A stretch of DNA of 64,000 nt from Nonomuraea zeae (lineage in GTDB: Bacteria > Actinomycetota > Actinomycetes > Streptosporangiales > Streptosporangiaceae): assembly GCF_005889725.1 (NCBI RefSeq), contig NZ_VCKX01000015.1:1-64000 (forward strand), written 5' to 3'. A program made the position numbers and the translations under genes. The notes under the pieces are model-generated. The model saw only the letters and a list, made by a program, of their open reading frames with translations. It was not told where the DNA came from and made no database searches. Within the stretch, counting starts at the first letter, position 1. Each line of letters opens with the position of its first letter. Shown here one piece after another: positions 27,126-36,483 of this stretch.

Positions 27126-27637
27126 TCCCCCCTATTGACTTCACCAAGTGGATCGACGAGCACGCCCACCTGCTCAAGCCGCCGGTCGGCAACAAGGTGG
27201 TCTTCGAGGGGGCGAACGACTTCATCGTGATGGTGGTCGGCGGGCCCAACTCCAGGACCGACTTCCACGTGGACCCGTACGAAGAGCTCTTCTACCAGGT
27301 GCGCGGCAACATGCACGTCAACGTCGTGACCGAGGACGGCCCCGAGACCGTGCACATCCGCGAGGGCCAGATGTGGCTGCTGCCGCCGCGCATGCCGCAC
27401 TCGCCGCAGCGGCCGGAGGCCGGCTCCGTCGGGCTGGTGGTGGAGCGGATCCGCCCGGAGGGCGAGCTGGAGAAGTTCCAGTGGTACTGCGCCGGATGCG
27501 GCGCCGTGGTGCACGAGGTCGAGCTCCAGGTTCGCGACATCGTCAAGGACCTGCCCCCGGTGTTCCAGGCGTTCTACGCCGACGAGAAGGCCCGCACGTG
27601 CGGGCAGTGCGGTGCGCTACACCCTGGCAAGGGCTAG
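27122..27637 (+). CDS. nbaC: 3-hydroxyanthranilate 3,4-dioxygenase
   Basis: The 171-residue cupin dioxygenase opens the ring of 3-hydroxyanthranilate to 2-amino-3-carboxymuconate semialdehyde. Fe(II) ligands are visible in [13 protein letters not shown] (His and Glu) and MPHSPQRPE (His), and substrate-binding Arg in SRTDFH. The bacterial C-terminal rubredoxin-like metal site is intact (CAGCG and CGQCG). Length agrees with bacterial HaaO/NbaC enzymes. It is coupled by overlap to the RidA gene. Confidence 0.95.
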   Translation: MIPPIDFTKWIDEHAHLLKPPVGNKVVFEGANDFIVMVVGGPNSRTDFHVDPYEELFYQVRGNMHVNVVTEDGPETVHIREGQMWLLPPRMPHSPQRPEAGSVGLVVERIRPEGELEKFQWYCAGCGAVVHEVELQVRDIVKDLPPVFQAFYADEKARTCGQCGALHPGKG

Positions 27638-28606
27638 ATGGTCATCGACGTACACACGCACCACGTGCCCAAGGGCTGGCCCGAGCTGGGCTGGCCCGGG
27701 GCGCCCAGGCTGAGGGTCGACTCGGAGCGCGAGGCGACGATCCTCGTCAACGACCGTGGTTTCCGGAAAATTCGGGATGACTGCTGGGATCCGCAGGTCC
27801 GGTTGGAAAAGATGGACAAGGACGGCGTGGACCGGCAGGTCGTCTCGCCCACGCCCGTCTTCTTCGGCTACGAGCGGCCGGCCGCCGAGGGCCTGCGGAT
27901 CGCGCGGGTGTTCAACGACCTGGCGCTGGAGATCTGCCGGGACCCGCGGCTGATCCCGTTCTGCCAGGTGCCGCTGCAGGACCCCGGGCTGGCCTGCGAG
28001 GAGCTGGAGCGCTGCCTGGCGGCCGGGCACAGAGGCGTGGAGATCGGCAATCACGTCGGCGACCGCGATCTCGACGACCCGGGCGTGGTGGAGTTCCTCC
28101 AGCACTGCGCGGCGCGGAACGTTCCCGTCTTCGTGCACCCGTGGGACCTGCCCGCGGGCCCGCGCGTCGAGCGGTGGATGGCCCAGTGGCTCGTCGGGAT
28201 GCCCGCGGAGACGCACCTGTCCATCCTGGCGATGATCCTCGGCGGCGTGTTCGACCGGATCCCGGACACGTTGCGGATCTGCTTCGCGCACGGCGGCGGC
28301 TCGTTCGCGTTCTGGCTCGGCCGGTTCGAGAACGCCTGGCACCGCAGGCACGACCTGGTCGGCGTCTCTGAGCGGCCGCCGTCCCACTACCTCGGCAGGT
28401 TCAGCGTCGACTCTGCCGTCTTCGACGAGCGCGCGCTCCGGCTGCTCGTCGACACTCTCGGGGAGGACCACGTCATGCTCGGCTCCGACTTTCCCTACCC
28501 GCTGGGCGAGTCACCCTCCGGCGACCTGATCAGGAATGCCGGCTTCCTGTCCGGCACGGCCCGCGCCAAGCTGCTCGGGGCCAACGCCGAGGCGTTCCTG
28601 GCCTGA
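27638..28606 (+). CDS. nbaD: 2-amino-3-carboxymuconate-6-semialdehyde decarboxylase (ACMSD)
   Basis: The 322-residue amidohydrolase-fold decarboxylase has the zinc H-x-H motif at the N-terminus (IDVHTHHVP), VPVFVHPWD with a metal His, CFAHGGGSF, and the catalytic Asp in MLGSDFPYPLGE. These motifs match ACMSD. It removes CO2 from the dioxygenase product and so diverts flux from quinolinate/NAD to complete catabolism. It starts immediately after the dioxygenase stop. Confidence 0.93.
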   Translation: MVIDVHTHHVPKGWPELGWPGAPRLRVDSEREATILVNDRGFRKIRDDCWDPQVRLEKMDKDGVDRQVVSPTPVFFGYERPAAEGLRIARVFNDLALEICRDPRLIPFCQVPLQDPGLACEELERCLAAGHRGVEIGNHVGDRDLDDPGVVEFLQHCAARNVPVFVHPWDLPAGPRVERWMAQWLVGMPAETHLSILAMILGGVFDRIPDTLRICFAHGGGSFAFWLGRFENAWHRRHDLVGVSERPPSHYLGRFSVDSAVFDERALRLLVDTLGEDHVMLGSDFPYPLGESPSGDLIRNAGFLSGTARAKLLGANAEAFLA

Positions 28607-28618
28607 AGGGAGCTCTCC

Positions 28619-29755
28619 ATGCGCATCCCCGTGCTGGGGCTGCCCGTGGCCGGGCTGCCCGTGGTCGGACTCGCGGTGCTGATGGCGGCGGGCTGCGGCG
28701 GGTCGGTGCCCCTGGCCGCCGGTGACGACTCGCCCGTCAAGATCGGCGCGATCATCTCCCAGACCGGCGTGTACGCCATGCTCGGCGACGACATGGAGAT
28801 CGCCATGCGCCTCTGGCTGACCGACCACGCCGGCCGTCTGGGCGGCCGGCCGGCCGAGCTGGTCGTGGCCGACGACGCGGGCAGCCCGGAGCAGGGACAG
28901 AAGGAGGCCAGGCGGCTCATCGACGTCGAGGACGTGGACGTGCTCACCGGCCTGATCGCCTCGCCCGTGGCCGAGTCGGTGGTCCAGATGGCCGGCTCGA
29001 CGCCCGTGGTGATCGCCAACGCCGGCTCCGACGACCTGGGCGGCCCGAACGTCTTCCGCGTCTCCTACACCAACCGCGCCCACGGCCGGGCGGCCGGGCG
29101 GTACGCCGCCGAGCACTACGGCAAGCAGGGCGTCGTCCTGATGGGCTCCGACTACTCGGCCGGCGTCGAGACGCTCAGGGGCTTCGAGGAGGGGTACGGC
29201 GCCCGGCCGCTCAAGCAGATCCTGACGCCGTACGGCAAGACGAACGACCTGGAGCCGTACTTCGAGCAGATCCCGCCGCAGGCCGGGCTCCTGTACGCCT
29301 TCTACGCGGGCGGCGAGGCGGCCACGTTCGCCAGGTCCTTCAAGCAGCTCGGTTACGATGCCAAGATCAAGCTGCTGACCTGCCAGAACCTCACGGACGA
29401 AGACGTGCTGCGAGCCATCGGCCAGGACGCGGAGGGGATCGTCAGCGTCGGCATGTACTCCCCCGCACTGGACAATCCCGACAACGCCGCCTTCGTCGCC
29501 CGGTGGCGGGCCAGGACCGGCCGCAACCCGTCCACGGTGGCGCTCCAGAGCTGGGACGCCATGCGGCTCATCGACAAGGCGCTGGCCAGGGGCGGCGATC
29601 TGACCAGCGCGCTGGGCGGGGTGGGCGAGCTGGACGGCCCGCGCGGCCCGTTCAGGCTCGACGCGACGCACGACCCGGTGCAGAACTGGTATGCCCGCGA
29701 GTACCACAATGGTATAAACCGGGTAATTGCCACAATCCCCCCAAAACAGGAGTGA
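28619..29755 (+). CDS. ABC-type branched-chain amino acid/amide substrate-binding lipoprotein
   Basis: This 378-residue protein has signal peptide with lipobox MAAGCGG and a periplasmic-binding-protein fold type I (Peripla_BP_6): VKIGAIISQTGVYAMLG, AELVVADDAGSPEQGQKEAR, DVLTGLIASPVAESV. No permease or ATPase gene accompanies it. Its place between ACMSD and kynureninase suggests capture of an aromatic amino acid or anthranilate-type compound, which is inference. It may share a transporter encoded elsewhere, or be a sensor. Confidence 0.85.
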   Translation: MRIPVLGLPVAGLPVVGLAVLMAAGCGGSVPLAAGDDSPVKIGAIISQTGVYAMLGDDMEIAMRLWLTDHAGRLGGRPAELVVADDAGSPEQGQKEARRLIDVEDVDVLTGLIASPVAESVVQMAGSTPVVIANAGSDDLGGPNVFRVSYTNRAHGRAAGRYAAEHYGKQGVVLMGSDYSAGVETLRGFEEGYGARPLKQILTPYGKTNDLEPYFEQIPPQAGLLYAFYAGGEAATFARSFKQLGYDAKIKLLTCQNLTDEDVLRAIGQDAEGIVSVGMYSPALDNPDNAAFVARWRARTGRNPSTVALQSWDAMRLIDKALARGGDLTSALGGVGELDGPRGPFRLDATHDPVQNWYAREYHNGINRVIATIPPKQE

Positions 29756-29759
29756 GTAC

Positions 29760-30956
29760 GTGCTGGATCGTGATCGTTGCCTCGCCCTTGACGCCGACGA
29801 TCCGCTGCGCGAGTTCAGAGATGAGTTCGTGCTGCCGGAAGACGTCGTCTACCTGGTCGGGAACTCGCTGGGCGCGCTGCCGCGCCGTACCGCCGAGCGG
29901 GTCCGCCGGGCGGTCGAGGACGAGTGGGGCAGGGAGCTGGTCGGCGGCTGGAACGCCGCGGGCTGGTACACCCAGCCGCTGACGCTCGGCGACCGGCTGG
30001 CCCCGCTGATCGGCGCGGGTCCCGGGCAGGTCGTGGTGGGCAACAGTACCTCGATCGCGATCTACCAGGCGGTGGCGGCGGCGCTGCGGCTGCGCCCCGA
30101 GCGGCGCGTGATCGTCTCCGACGTCCGCAACTTCCCCACCGACCACTACATGGTCCAGGGGCTGGCCGGGCTGCTCGGCGGCTACGAGGTGCGCGACGTC
30201 GCGGAGGGGCGCTTCGACGACGCGGCCGTGGTGCTGCTGGCGGAGGTGGACTACCGCACCGGCGCCCGCCACGACGTGCCGTCGGTGACCGAGCGGGTGC
30301 AGGCGGCCGGCGCGCTCATGGTCTGGGATCTGTGCCACAGCGTGGGCGCCATGGAGGTGGACGTCTCGGGCGCCGACTTCGCGGTGGGGTGCACGTACAA
30401 GTATCTCAGCGGCGGTCCGGGCGCGCCCGCGTTCCTCTACGTCAACCCGCGCCACCAGGCCGCCGCCGAGAACGTGCTGTCCGGCTGGCACGGTCACGCC
30501 GAGCCGTTCACGTTCGAGGCCGGCTACCGGCCGGCCGAGGGCGTCAGGCGGTTCGCGGTCGGTACGCCGCACGTGCTGTCGCTCGCGGCCCTGGACGCGG
30601 CGCTCGACGTGTGGGAGCGGGTGCCCATGGACCTGGTGCGCGCCAAGAGCATGGCGCTGACCTCGCTCTTCGTCGAGCTCGTCGGCGACGCGCTGGAGCT
30701 GGCCTCACCCCCGGAGGCCGCTGCCCGGGGGAGCCAGGTGAGCTACTACCACCCCGACGGCTACCCGGTGATGCGGGCGCTGATCGAGCGCGGCGTGCAC
30801 GGCGACTTCCGCGCGCCGGACATCCTCAGGTTCGGCTTCGCGCCGCTGTACATCGGTTACGCCGACGTCCACGACGCGGCGGCGACGCTGCTCGAAGTGC
30901 TGGAGAAGGAGCTCTGGCGGGACGAGCGGCACGCCAGGCGGCTCGCGGTCACCTGA
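29760..30956 (+). CDS. kynU: Kynureninase
   Basis: The 398-residue PLP enzyme cleaves kynurenine or 3-hydroxykynurenine to (3-hydroxy)anthranilate and alanine. Visible are VYLVGNSLGALPRRT, VVVGNSTSIAIYQAV, VWDLCHSVGAMEVDV with the PLP-binding Asp, and the Schiff-base Lys in GCTYKYLSGGPGAPAF. GTG 29760 is preceded by AGGAG at 7 nt, better than an upstream ATG. It is the last gene of the operon and supplies the 3-hydroxyanthranilate used by the dioxygenase. Tryptophan dioxygenase, formamidase and kynurenine monooxygenase are not in the window. Confidence 0.94.
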   Translation: MLDRDRCLALDADDPLREFRDEFVLPEDVVYLVGNSLGALPRRTAERVRRAVEDEWGRELVGGWNAAGWYTQPLTLGDRLAPLIGAGPGQVVVGNSTSIAIYQAVAAALRLRPERRVIVSDVRNFPTDHYMVQGLAGLLGGYEVRDVAEGRFDDAAVVLLAEVDYRTGARHDVPSVTERVQAAGALMVWDLCHSVGAMEVDVSGADFAVGCTYKYLSGGPGAPAFLYVNPRHQAAAENVLSGWHGHAEPFTFEAGYRPAEGVRRFAVGTPHVLSLAALDAALDVWERVPMDLVRAKSMALTSLFVELVGDALELASPPEAAARGSQVSYYHPDGYPVMRALIERGVHGDFRAPDILRFGFAPLYIGYADVHDAAATLLEVLEKELWRDERHARRLAVT

Positions 30957-31323
30957 GCTCGTCCAGCGCCTTGATCGCCCGCTTGGGCGCGATGGCCCGG
31001 TAGCTCTCCTCCACCCAGTCGATCAGCACCTCGGTCTCCGGCAGCTCGGCCAGGAACGGGACGGTCACCCAGCCCGCCTTGCCGAGCCCGTAGCCGCTGG
31101 GCGCCGCGCCCTCGACGGTCAGCGCGTGGCCGTGCGCCTCGGACAGCAGCTTCACGCCGAACGTGGGATCCCACTTCTCGGTCTGCTCGTCGAGACCGAG
31201 GAAGAGGAACACCTTCTTGTTCACCTTGATGACGGTCTCGCCCCACGGGTGGTCCTCGTGGGTCTCGGGGAGCCCGAGGGCGAAGGCGCGCAGCTCCTCG
31301 CGCACGTCGTGCCAGCCGGTCAT
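30949..31323 (-). CDS. MmcQ/YjbR-family protein
   Basis: The 124-residue protein has the YjbR fold signature: LRAFALGLPETHEDHPWGETV, VNKKVFLFLGLD, GLGKAGWVTVPF and EESYRAIAPKR. The family has a DNA-binding-like fold without settled function. Its start overlaps the stop of the DUF2293 gene (ATGA), and its 3' end overlaps kynU by 8 bp in convergent orientation. Confidence 0.85.
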   Translation of the reverse strand: MTGWHDVREELRAFALGLPETHEDHPWGETVIKVNKKVFLFLGLDEQTEKWDPTFGVKLLSEAHGHALTVEGAAPSGYGLGKAGWVTVPFLAELPETEVLIDWVEESYRAIAPKRAIKALDELR

Positions 31324-32357
31324 CTGCGGAACTCCTCCAGCTTGCCGTCTATCCGGTCCCTGATCAGGTCGCGGGCCTCCATCCGCGGCACACCGGACAT
31401 CAGCAGGCTGTCATAGTCGGTGTCGAGGTGCCTGATCGAGGCGATCACGGCCAGCGTGATGGCGTTCTCGTCGAGCGCCCTGGCCGCCGCCGACCGGCCG
31501 ACCCGGCCGCTGCCGCGCTGGCCCGCGTGCTCGGCGATCTCCTTCGCCCGGCTCTGCGGGCAGCCGGGGAACAGCCTGGCGATCTCGGCCGCCATCCTGG
31601 ACTGGAACTCCACGTCCTCCTCCGCCCTGCGGACCCGGTCGCGCTCGCGGCGGCGCAGGCGGACCTCCTCGTCGGCCAGGCACCGATCCTCGGCCGCCAC
31701 CAGCGCGGCGTCCTCCACCAGCAGGCCGCAGCGCTGGTAGACCTTGCGCCGCCGGTTGTAGCGCACGACCACGGCCGACAGGCCGCTCTCCTGCTTGGCC
31801 CGGCGGCTCAGCGCCGCGTTGCCCGACGGCAGGAACACCAGGTGGTCCATGTCCGCGCAGGTGAGGCAGTGGGGTCGTTCGTCCTCCATGATCAGGTAGG
31901 GGCCCGTGTCGCCGCAGCCCGCGCACGTCCACGCGTCGAGCGGGGCGACCACCACCAGGTCGGGCGCCTTGCTCTGCCGCTCGGTGAGCCGGCGCACCCT
32001 GGCCTCGCTGAGGTCGGGCGAGATCCAGTGGACGCGGAACGCCTCCTGCCCGTGGCCCGCGGTGAAGCGCAGCTCGCGGCGGTCGCGGGTGCCGGCCACG
32101 TAGGGGGTCTCCACCGGCTTGAGCCCCTTGGCCCGCGCCCAGTCCCGCAGCAGGCCGGCCGTGGTGAGCAGGCGCTCCTCGTCGACGGCCGCCAGCTCGG
32201 CCAGCGTGGCGGCCCGGCCCTGCCGCCAGGTGTCCACGTGCCTGGAATGCAGCCAGCGCAGCCCCGTCACCACGTCGATGAACGTCACGTATTTCCGGGT
32301 GGTCAGCGCGATCTCGGCCGCATCGGCGACCCTCCGCGCCAGGTTCGGCTTGCTCAC
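31320..32357 (-). CDS. DUF2293-domain protein with zinc-ribbon
   Basis: The 345-residue protein has a central pair of C-x2-C motifs (CAGCG...CLTC) that look like a zinc ribbon and a long charged helical region (RLRRRERDRVRRAEEDVEF). The C-terminal DUF2293 domain is seen in LFPGCPQSRAKEIAEHAGQR, GSGRVGRSAAARALDENAI and DTDYDSLLMSG. DUF2293 is an actinobacterial and fungal domain with no known activity. GTG start. It is coupled to the MmcQ-like gene. Confidence 0.78.
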   Translation of the reverse strand: MSKPNLARRVADAAEIALTTRKYVTFIDVVTGLRWLHSRHVDTWRQGRAATLAELAAVDEERLLTTAGLLRDWARAKGLKPVETPYVAGTRDRRELRFTAGHGQEAFRVHWISPDLSEARVRRLTERQSKAPDLVVVAPLDAWTCAGCGDTGPYLIMEDERPHCLTCADMDHLVFLPSGNAALSRRAKQESGLSAVVVRYNRRRKVYQRCGLLVEDAALVAAEDRCLADEEVRLRRRERDRVRRAEEDVEFQSRMAAEIARLFPGCPQSRAKEIAEHAGQRGSGRVGRSAAARALDENAITLAVIASIRHLDTDYDSLLMSGVPRMEARDLIRDRIDGKLEEFRR

Positions 32358-32479
32358 GGAATCCAGTCTCTCGTGGCTTCGTGGCTCTCGGGGCTTTGTC
32401 GTGAGATGGCGAGTCCCGACGCATTCCTTTGAACCATTGCGGCAAGTACTCCTTCGGATCTGGCACCCAAGGGGGAATC

Positions 32480-33283
32480 GTGCGTCTGTTCTGGCCTGCC
32501 GTCCTCATGCTGGCCACCTCGTGTGGTCTGGCCGAGGACGGCACGCAGCCCGTCGTCTCGGGCACGTTCGGCAGCAAGCCTGTCGTCGCCATACCCAAGG
32601 GAGCGCCAGGGCGCACGCCGCGGATCACGGTCCTGTCCGTGGGCGCCGGGCGGCGTACGGTGCCGGGCGACGTGGTGCTCGCCGACGTCGACATCCGGCG
32701 CTGGTCCGGCAACCAGCCGTACATGAACACCTACGACGCCAACCAGCCCACCACGGTCGTCTTCGACGGCAGGCAGGTGTCGGAGACCTGGCGGCAGTCG
32801 CTCATCGGCCATCCGGCGGGCAGCCGCGTCATGCTGGTCAGCCCGGCCGCCGAGGCACTCGGCCCGAACGTGCCGCTGACCGGCGTCTCGCCGGCCGACA
32901 CGCTGGTGCTCGTCTTCGACATCCTGGGGGGCTACCCGCCCGACGCCCGGCTCGTCGGCCGGCCCCTGCCGGTGATCCCGGCCGACCTCACGCCGGACGC
33001 GCTGCCCCGCACGATCATCGACGGCTCGGGCCGCGAGGTGGTCGCGGGGGCGAAAGTGGTCATCCAGTACGTGGCCGCGTCCTGGCCGTCCAGGACCGTC
33101 GTGGACTCGTCCTACCGGAAGGGCGGGCCGAGCGCCTTCACGCTGAAGCCGGGGGCCGTGCCGTCGGCCTGGCTGGACGCCCTCGTCGGGCGGCACGTGG
33201 GCAGCCGCGTGGCCGTGCCCTCACCCGGTGCCAGGCCGATCCTCTACCTCATCGACGTGCTCGACACCATCACACCGGCGTAG
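32480..33283 (+). CDS. FKBP-type peptidyl-prolyl isomerase-like lipoprotein
   Basis: This 267-residue secreted lipoprotein (lipobox LATSC) contains two FKBP-like units, approximately residues 40-145 and 150-265. Each has a GxxxxPGDVV-like or GAKVVIQYVA start and a GHPAGSRVMLVSP / GRHVGSRVAVPSP segment. The first unit is degenerate, while the second keeps more of the FKBP pattern. It probably assists folding of exported proteins. GTG start with GGGGGAA upstream. Confidence 0.82.
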   Translation: MRLFWPAVLMLATSCGLAEDGTQPVVSGTFGSKPVVAIPKGAPGRTPRITVLSVGAGRRTVPGDVVLADVDIRRWSGNQPYMNTYDANQPTTVVFDGRQVSETWRQSLIGHPAGSRVMLVSPAAEALGPNVPLTGVSPADTLVLVFDILGGYPPDARLVGRPLPVIPADLTPDALPRTIIDGSGREVVAGAKVVIQYVAASWPSRTVVDSSYRKGGPSAFTLKPGAVPSAWLDALVGRHVGSRVAVPSPGARPILYLIDVLDTITPA

Positions 33284-33306
33284 GCGCGAAGCTGACCGGC
33301 CCGCGG

Positions 33307-33821
<515 letters not shown>

Positions 33822-33825
<4 letters not shown>

Positions 33826-35168
33826 GATCGGGACACTATGCGACGGACCAGCCGCTTGAGCCGTGACTCCTGGACCGGCGGCGCCTCCAGGGCGGCGAGC
33901 GCCTCGGCGGCCGTCGGCCGCTTGGCCGGGGAGTGGTCGAGCATCCTGCGCACCACCTCGGGCACGTCGGGCCCGTGGGCGTCGGCGCTGGTCGGCAGCG
34001 TCCCGGTGAGGAGCTGGTAGGCGATGGCGCCCGCGGCGTAGACGTCGGAGGCGGTCGTCATCCTGTCGGGCCGCTCCTGGCACTCCGGCGCGACGTAGTG
34101 GGCGTCGAGCACGTTGCCCAGCTCGTGGGCGACGGTGTAGTTACGCGGCCCGGGCTTGGCGTAGTCGAACCCGGTCAGCACCGCGTGCCCGTCGTCGGTG
34201 ACCAGCACGGACGCGGGGGTCAGCGCCCGGTGCACGACGCCGTTGGCGTGCGCGTGCGCCAGCCCGCGCAGCAGGTCCTGGATCACTCCGAGCCGGGCGC
34301 CCTTGCCCAGCGCCAGGTGCAGCGCCTCGCCGTGCACGTCGTCGAGCACCAGCACGAAGCGGCTCTCGTCGTCGATCGCGAAGAAGTCGCGCGAGCGCAC
34401 CACGCACGGATGCGGGGGGATCCTGGCCAGCGTCTGGTAGGCGTTGGCGATGCGCTGCCGCTCGGCCGCCCGCGCCTCGTGGTCGGCCAGCGGATCGGCC
34501 TGGTAGACCCGCAGCAGCACGGTCTCGCTGCCCGGCAGCGTGGCGTTGAACGCGCGGTATTCGGTGATCTTGCTGTCGCCGCCGAGCTGCTCCTCGACCT
34601 CCCAGTTGCCGAACCTGGGCGGAGCCGTGCTGCGGCGTACAGTCTGGTTGAGCGCGTCGAGGATCGCGGTCATGTACGGGCGCGCGTCCGGGCTGCACCC
34701 CCGCCTGACCCGGGAGCCGTCGCTCAGCGTGGCCAGCAGGCCGGGCAGGTCGGTGACGTTGACCGAGTCGCGGCCGGCGGGATCGACCAGCACCGCGTCG
34801 GGGGAGGTGAGCACGACCAGGCTGTCGACGTAGACCCGTTCGAGCTGGGTGGCCTTGGACACCAGCAGGCCCTTCAGCGCCTTGGCGGTGCCCCGCAGCT
34901 TGGCCACGGGGGAGCCGAACGCCTCCCTGCGCGGCGGGAACCAGCGGGTGCCCGACACCTCGATGCGGCCACGGGTGCCCTTGACGTCGACGACCACGAG
35001 CGAGTGGCCGGTCAGCACGAGCAGGTCCACCTCGAAGATGTCGTGGCCGCGCGGCACCTCGACGTTGTGCAGCAGCAGCCAGTCGGCCGGCGCGTGGTCG
35101 CGCAGATAGGAGATCACCCGCCGCTCGGCGTCGTTGACTGGACGTCCCCCGCCGACGATCTCTGCCAT
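33822..35168 (-). CDS. NERD-domain protein with degenerate protein-kinase domain
   Basis: The 448-residue protein has an N-terminal NERD nuclease-related domain (about 1-150). It shows EVDLLVLTGHSLVVVDVKG, with the E/D-x-K core of restriction-like nucleases. A Ser/Thr kinase-like domain follows (about 190-430). The kinase is degenerate: the VAIK Lys position reads VLLRV, HRD-K-P-x-N reads HRALTPASV, and DFG reads GFD. Catalysis by the usual mechanism is therefore unlikely. It is coupled to a GNAT gene downstream. NERD-kinase proteins occur in stress and phage-defence contexts (for example PglW), but this one has no other defence genes around it. Confidence 0.82.
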
Positions 35169-35193
35169 GGAACCATCCTTGCACGGTATTAGA

Positions 35194-35228
35194 TTGACAA
35201 CATGTTGTCGTAATGACAGGATGCTGTC
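35194..35228 (+). promoter_or_regulatory. Promoter and two MarR-type operators for DJ-1/marR operon
   Basis: TTGACA (35194-35199) and CAGGAT (35217-35222), 17 bp apart, form a likely promoter. GACAACATGTTGTC (35196-35209) is a perfect 14-bp palindrome over the -35, and GACAGGATGCTGTC (35215-35228) is a second imperfect copy ending at the base before the ATG. The layout indicates autorepression by the MarR protein encoded in the operon. Confidence 0.7.
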
Positions 35229-35846
35229 ATGAAGCGAATCGTTCACCACGCGATCTACGACACTTTCGCCGACTGGGAGACCGGTCACGCGACCGCACAC
35301 CTGCGCAACGGGCGCTACCAGCGCGAGCCGGGCGGATTCGAGATCGTCACGGTCGGCCTGACCGGCGCCTCCGTGGTCAGCATGGGCGGCCTGCGCGTCA
35401 CCCCCGACCTCACGCTCGACCGGCTCTCGCCGGCGGACAGCGCGCTGCTCGTCCTTCCCGGCGCCGACCTGTGGGACGCGGGCGACGAGCTGGCGCCGTT
35501 CGCGCGGAAGGCGCGGGAGTTCCTCGACGCGGGCGTGCCGGTCGCGGCCATCTGCGGCGCCACGGCCGGGCTGGCCAGGGAGGGGCTGCTGGACGACCGC
35601 GAGCACACCAGCGCCGTGGTGCAGTACCTGGAGGCCCAGGAGGGCTACGCGGGCGCCAAGCGGTACGTCGACAGCGACGCGGTGCTCGACGGCGACCTCG
35701 TCACTGCGGGTCCGACGGAGCCGGTGGCGTTCGCCAGGGAGATCTTCCGGCGGCTCGACATCTACCGGCCCGAGGTGCTGGAGGCGTGGTTCCGGCTGTT
35801 CTCGCGCAGCGACGCCGCCGCGTACGAGGTGCTGATGACGGCATGA
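35229..35846 (+). CDS. DJ-1/PfpI-family protein
   Basis: The 205-residue class-I glutamine-amidotransferase-like protein has the nucleophile elbow AAICGATAGLA with the conserved Cys. An upstream acidic partner is seen in LLVLPGADLWDAGDE. Members include glyoxalases, deglycases and proteases; the type cannot be decided. It overlaps the following MarR gene by four bases, and both are under the operator pair at 35196-35228, so it is probably induced by a reactive compound. Confidence 0.85.
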   Translation: MKRIVHHAIYDTFADWETGHATAHLRNGRYQREPGGFEIVTVGLTGASVVSMGGLRVTPDLTLDRLSPADSALLVLPGADLWDAGDELAPFARKAREFLDAGVPVAAICGATAGLAREGLLDDREHTSAVVQYLEAQEGYAGAKRYVDSDAVLDGDLVTAGPTEPVAFAREIFRRLDIYRPEVLEAWFRLFSRSDAAAYEVLMTA

Positions 35847-36295
35847 GCGAGACGGCCGACCTGCTTTCGGCCGCGGCGCTGGGGGCGTTCCGGCTCAACG
35901 GGCAGTTCATGCACGTCGCCGAGGGGCTGGCCAAGCCGGCGGGGATCACGGCGGCGTGGTGGCAGGTGCTCGGGGCGGTCGTGCGCGATCCGCTGCCCGT
36001 GGCGGGGATCGCCAGGGTCATGGGGATGACCAGGCAGGGCGTGCAGCGGATCGCCGACCTGCTGGTGGAGCGGGGGCTGGCCGAATACCGGCCCAACCCC
36101 GCCCATCGCCGGGCCAAGCTGCTCCAGCCGACGAGGCTCGGCCGCGAGGCCATGGCCGAGATCGTCCCCGGGCACCAGGAGTTCGCCGACCGGCTGGTGG
36201 GCGAGCTGGGGCTCGACGGGGCCAAGGAGTGCGTGGCGGCGCTGCAGCGGCTCTCGGCCGCCCTCGACCGGCTGGACTCGGCGACGGAGCCGTAG
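35843..36295 (+). CDS. MarR-family transcriptional regulator
   Basis: The 150-residue MarR protein has the helix-turn-helix LPVAGIARVMGMTRQGVQRIAD and wing NPAHRRAKLLQPTRLG. It is translationally coupled to the DJ-1/PfpI gene and likely represses its own operon through the two palindromes upstream. It is a different subfamily from the MarR at 2214. Confidence 0.88.
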   Translation: MSETADLLSAAALGAFRLNGQFMHVAEGLAKPAGITAAWWQVLGAVVRDPLPVAGIARVMGMTRQGVQRIADLLVERGLAEYRPNPAHRRAKLLQPTRLGREAMAEIVPGHQEFADRLVGELGLDGAKECVAALQRLSAALDRLDSATEP

Positions 36296-36305
36296 CGGAG
36301 GCGTC

Positions 36306-36483
36306 CTATCGGCCCGCGACCGCGTCGGCGAAGATCAGGTCGAACGTCCCGAGCCCCGGCAGCAGCTCCAGCGCGTCCCCCACGCGGAAGTCCACGAAGC
36401 CGGGGGTCACAGGAGTGGCCGAAGCCCGCCGCCCTGGCTCGTTCGAGAGCCGCGGCGACCGGCTGCGGCGTTTCAGAATTCAT
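36306..36483 (-). pseudogene. Remnant of a SAM-dependent methyltransferase
   Basis: The start is normal (MNSETPQPVAAALERARAAGF), resembling the N-terminus of O-methyltransferase-like proteins. After about 25 residues the frame shifts near 36405, and the sequence resumes in another frame as GFVDFRVGDALELLPGLGTF then DLIFADAVAGR before a stop. The second part corresponds to the segment after motif II, so the SAM-binding motif I and much of the centre have been deleted. The start overlaps the stop of the upstream membrane-protein gene, so the intact gene was once in this operon. Confidence 0.65.
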
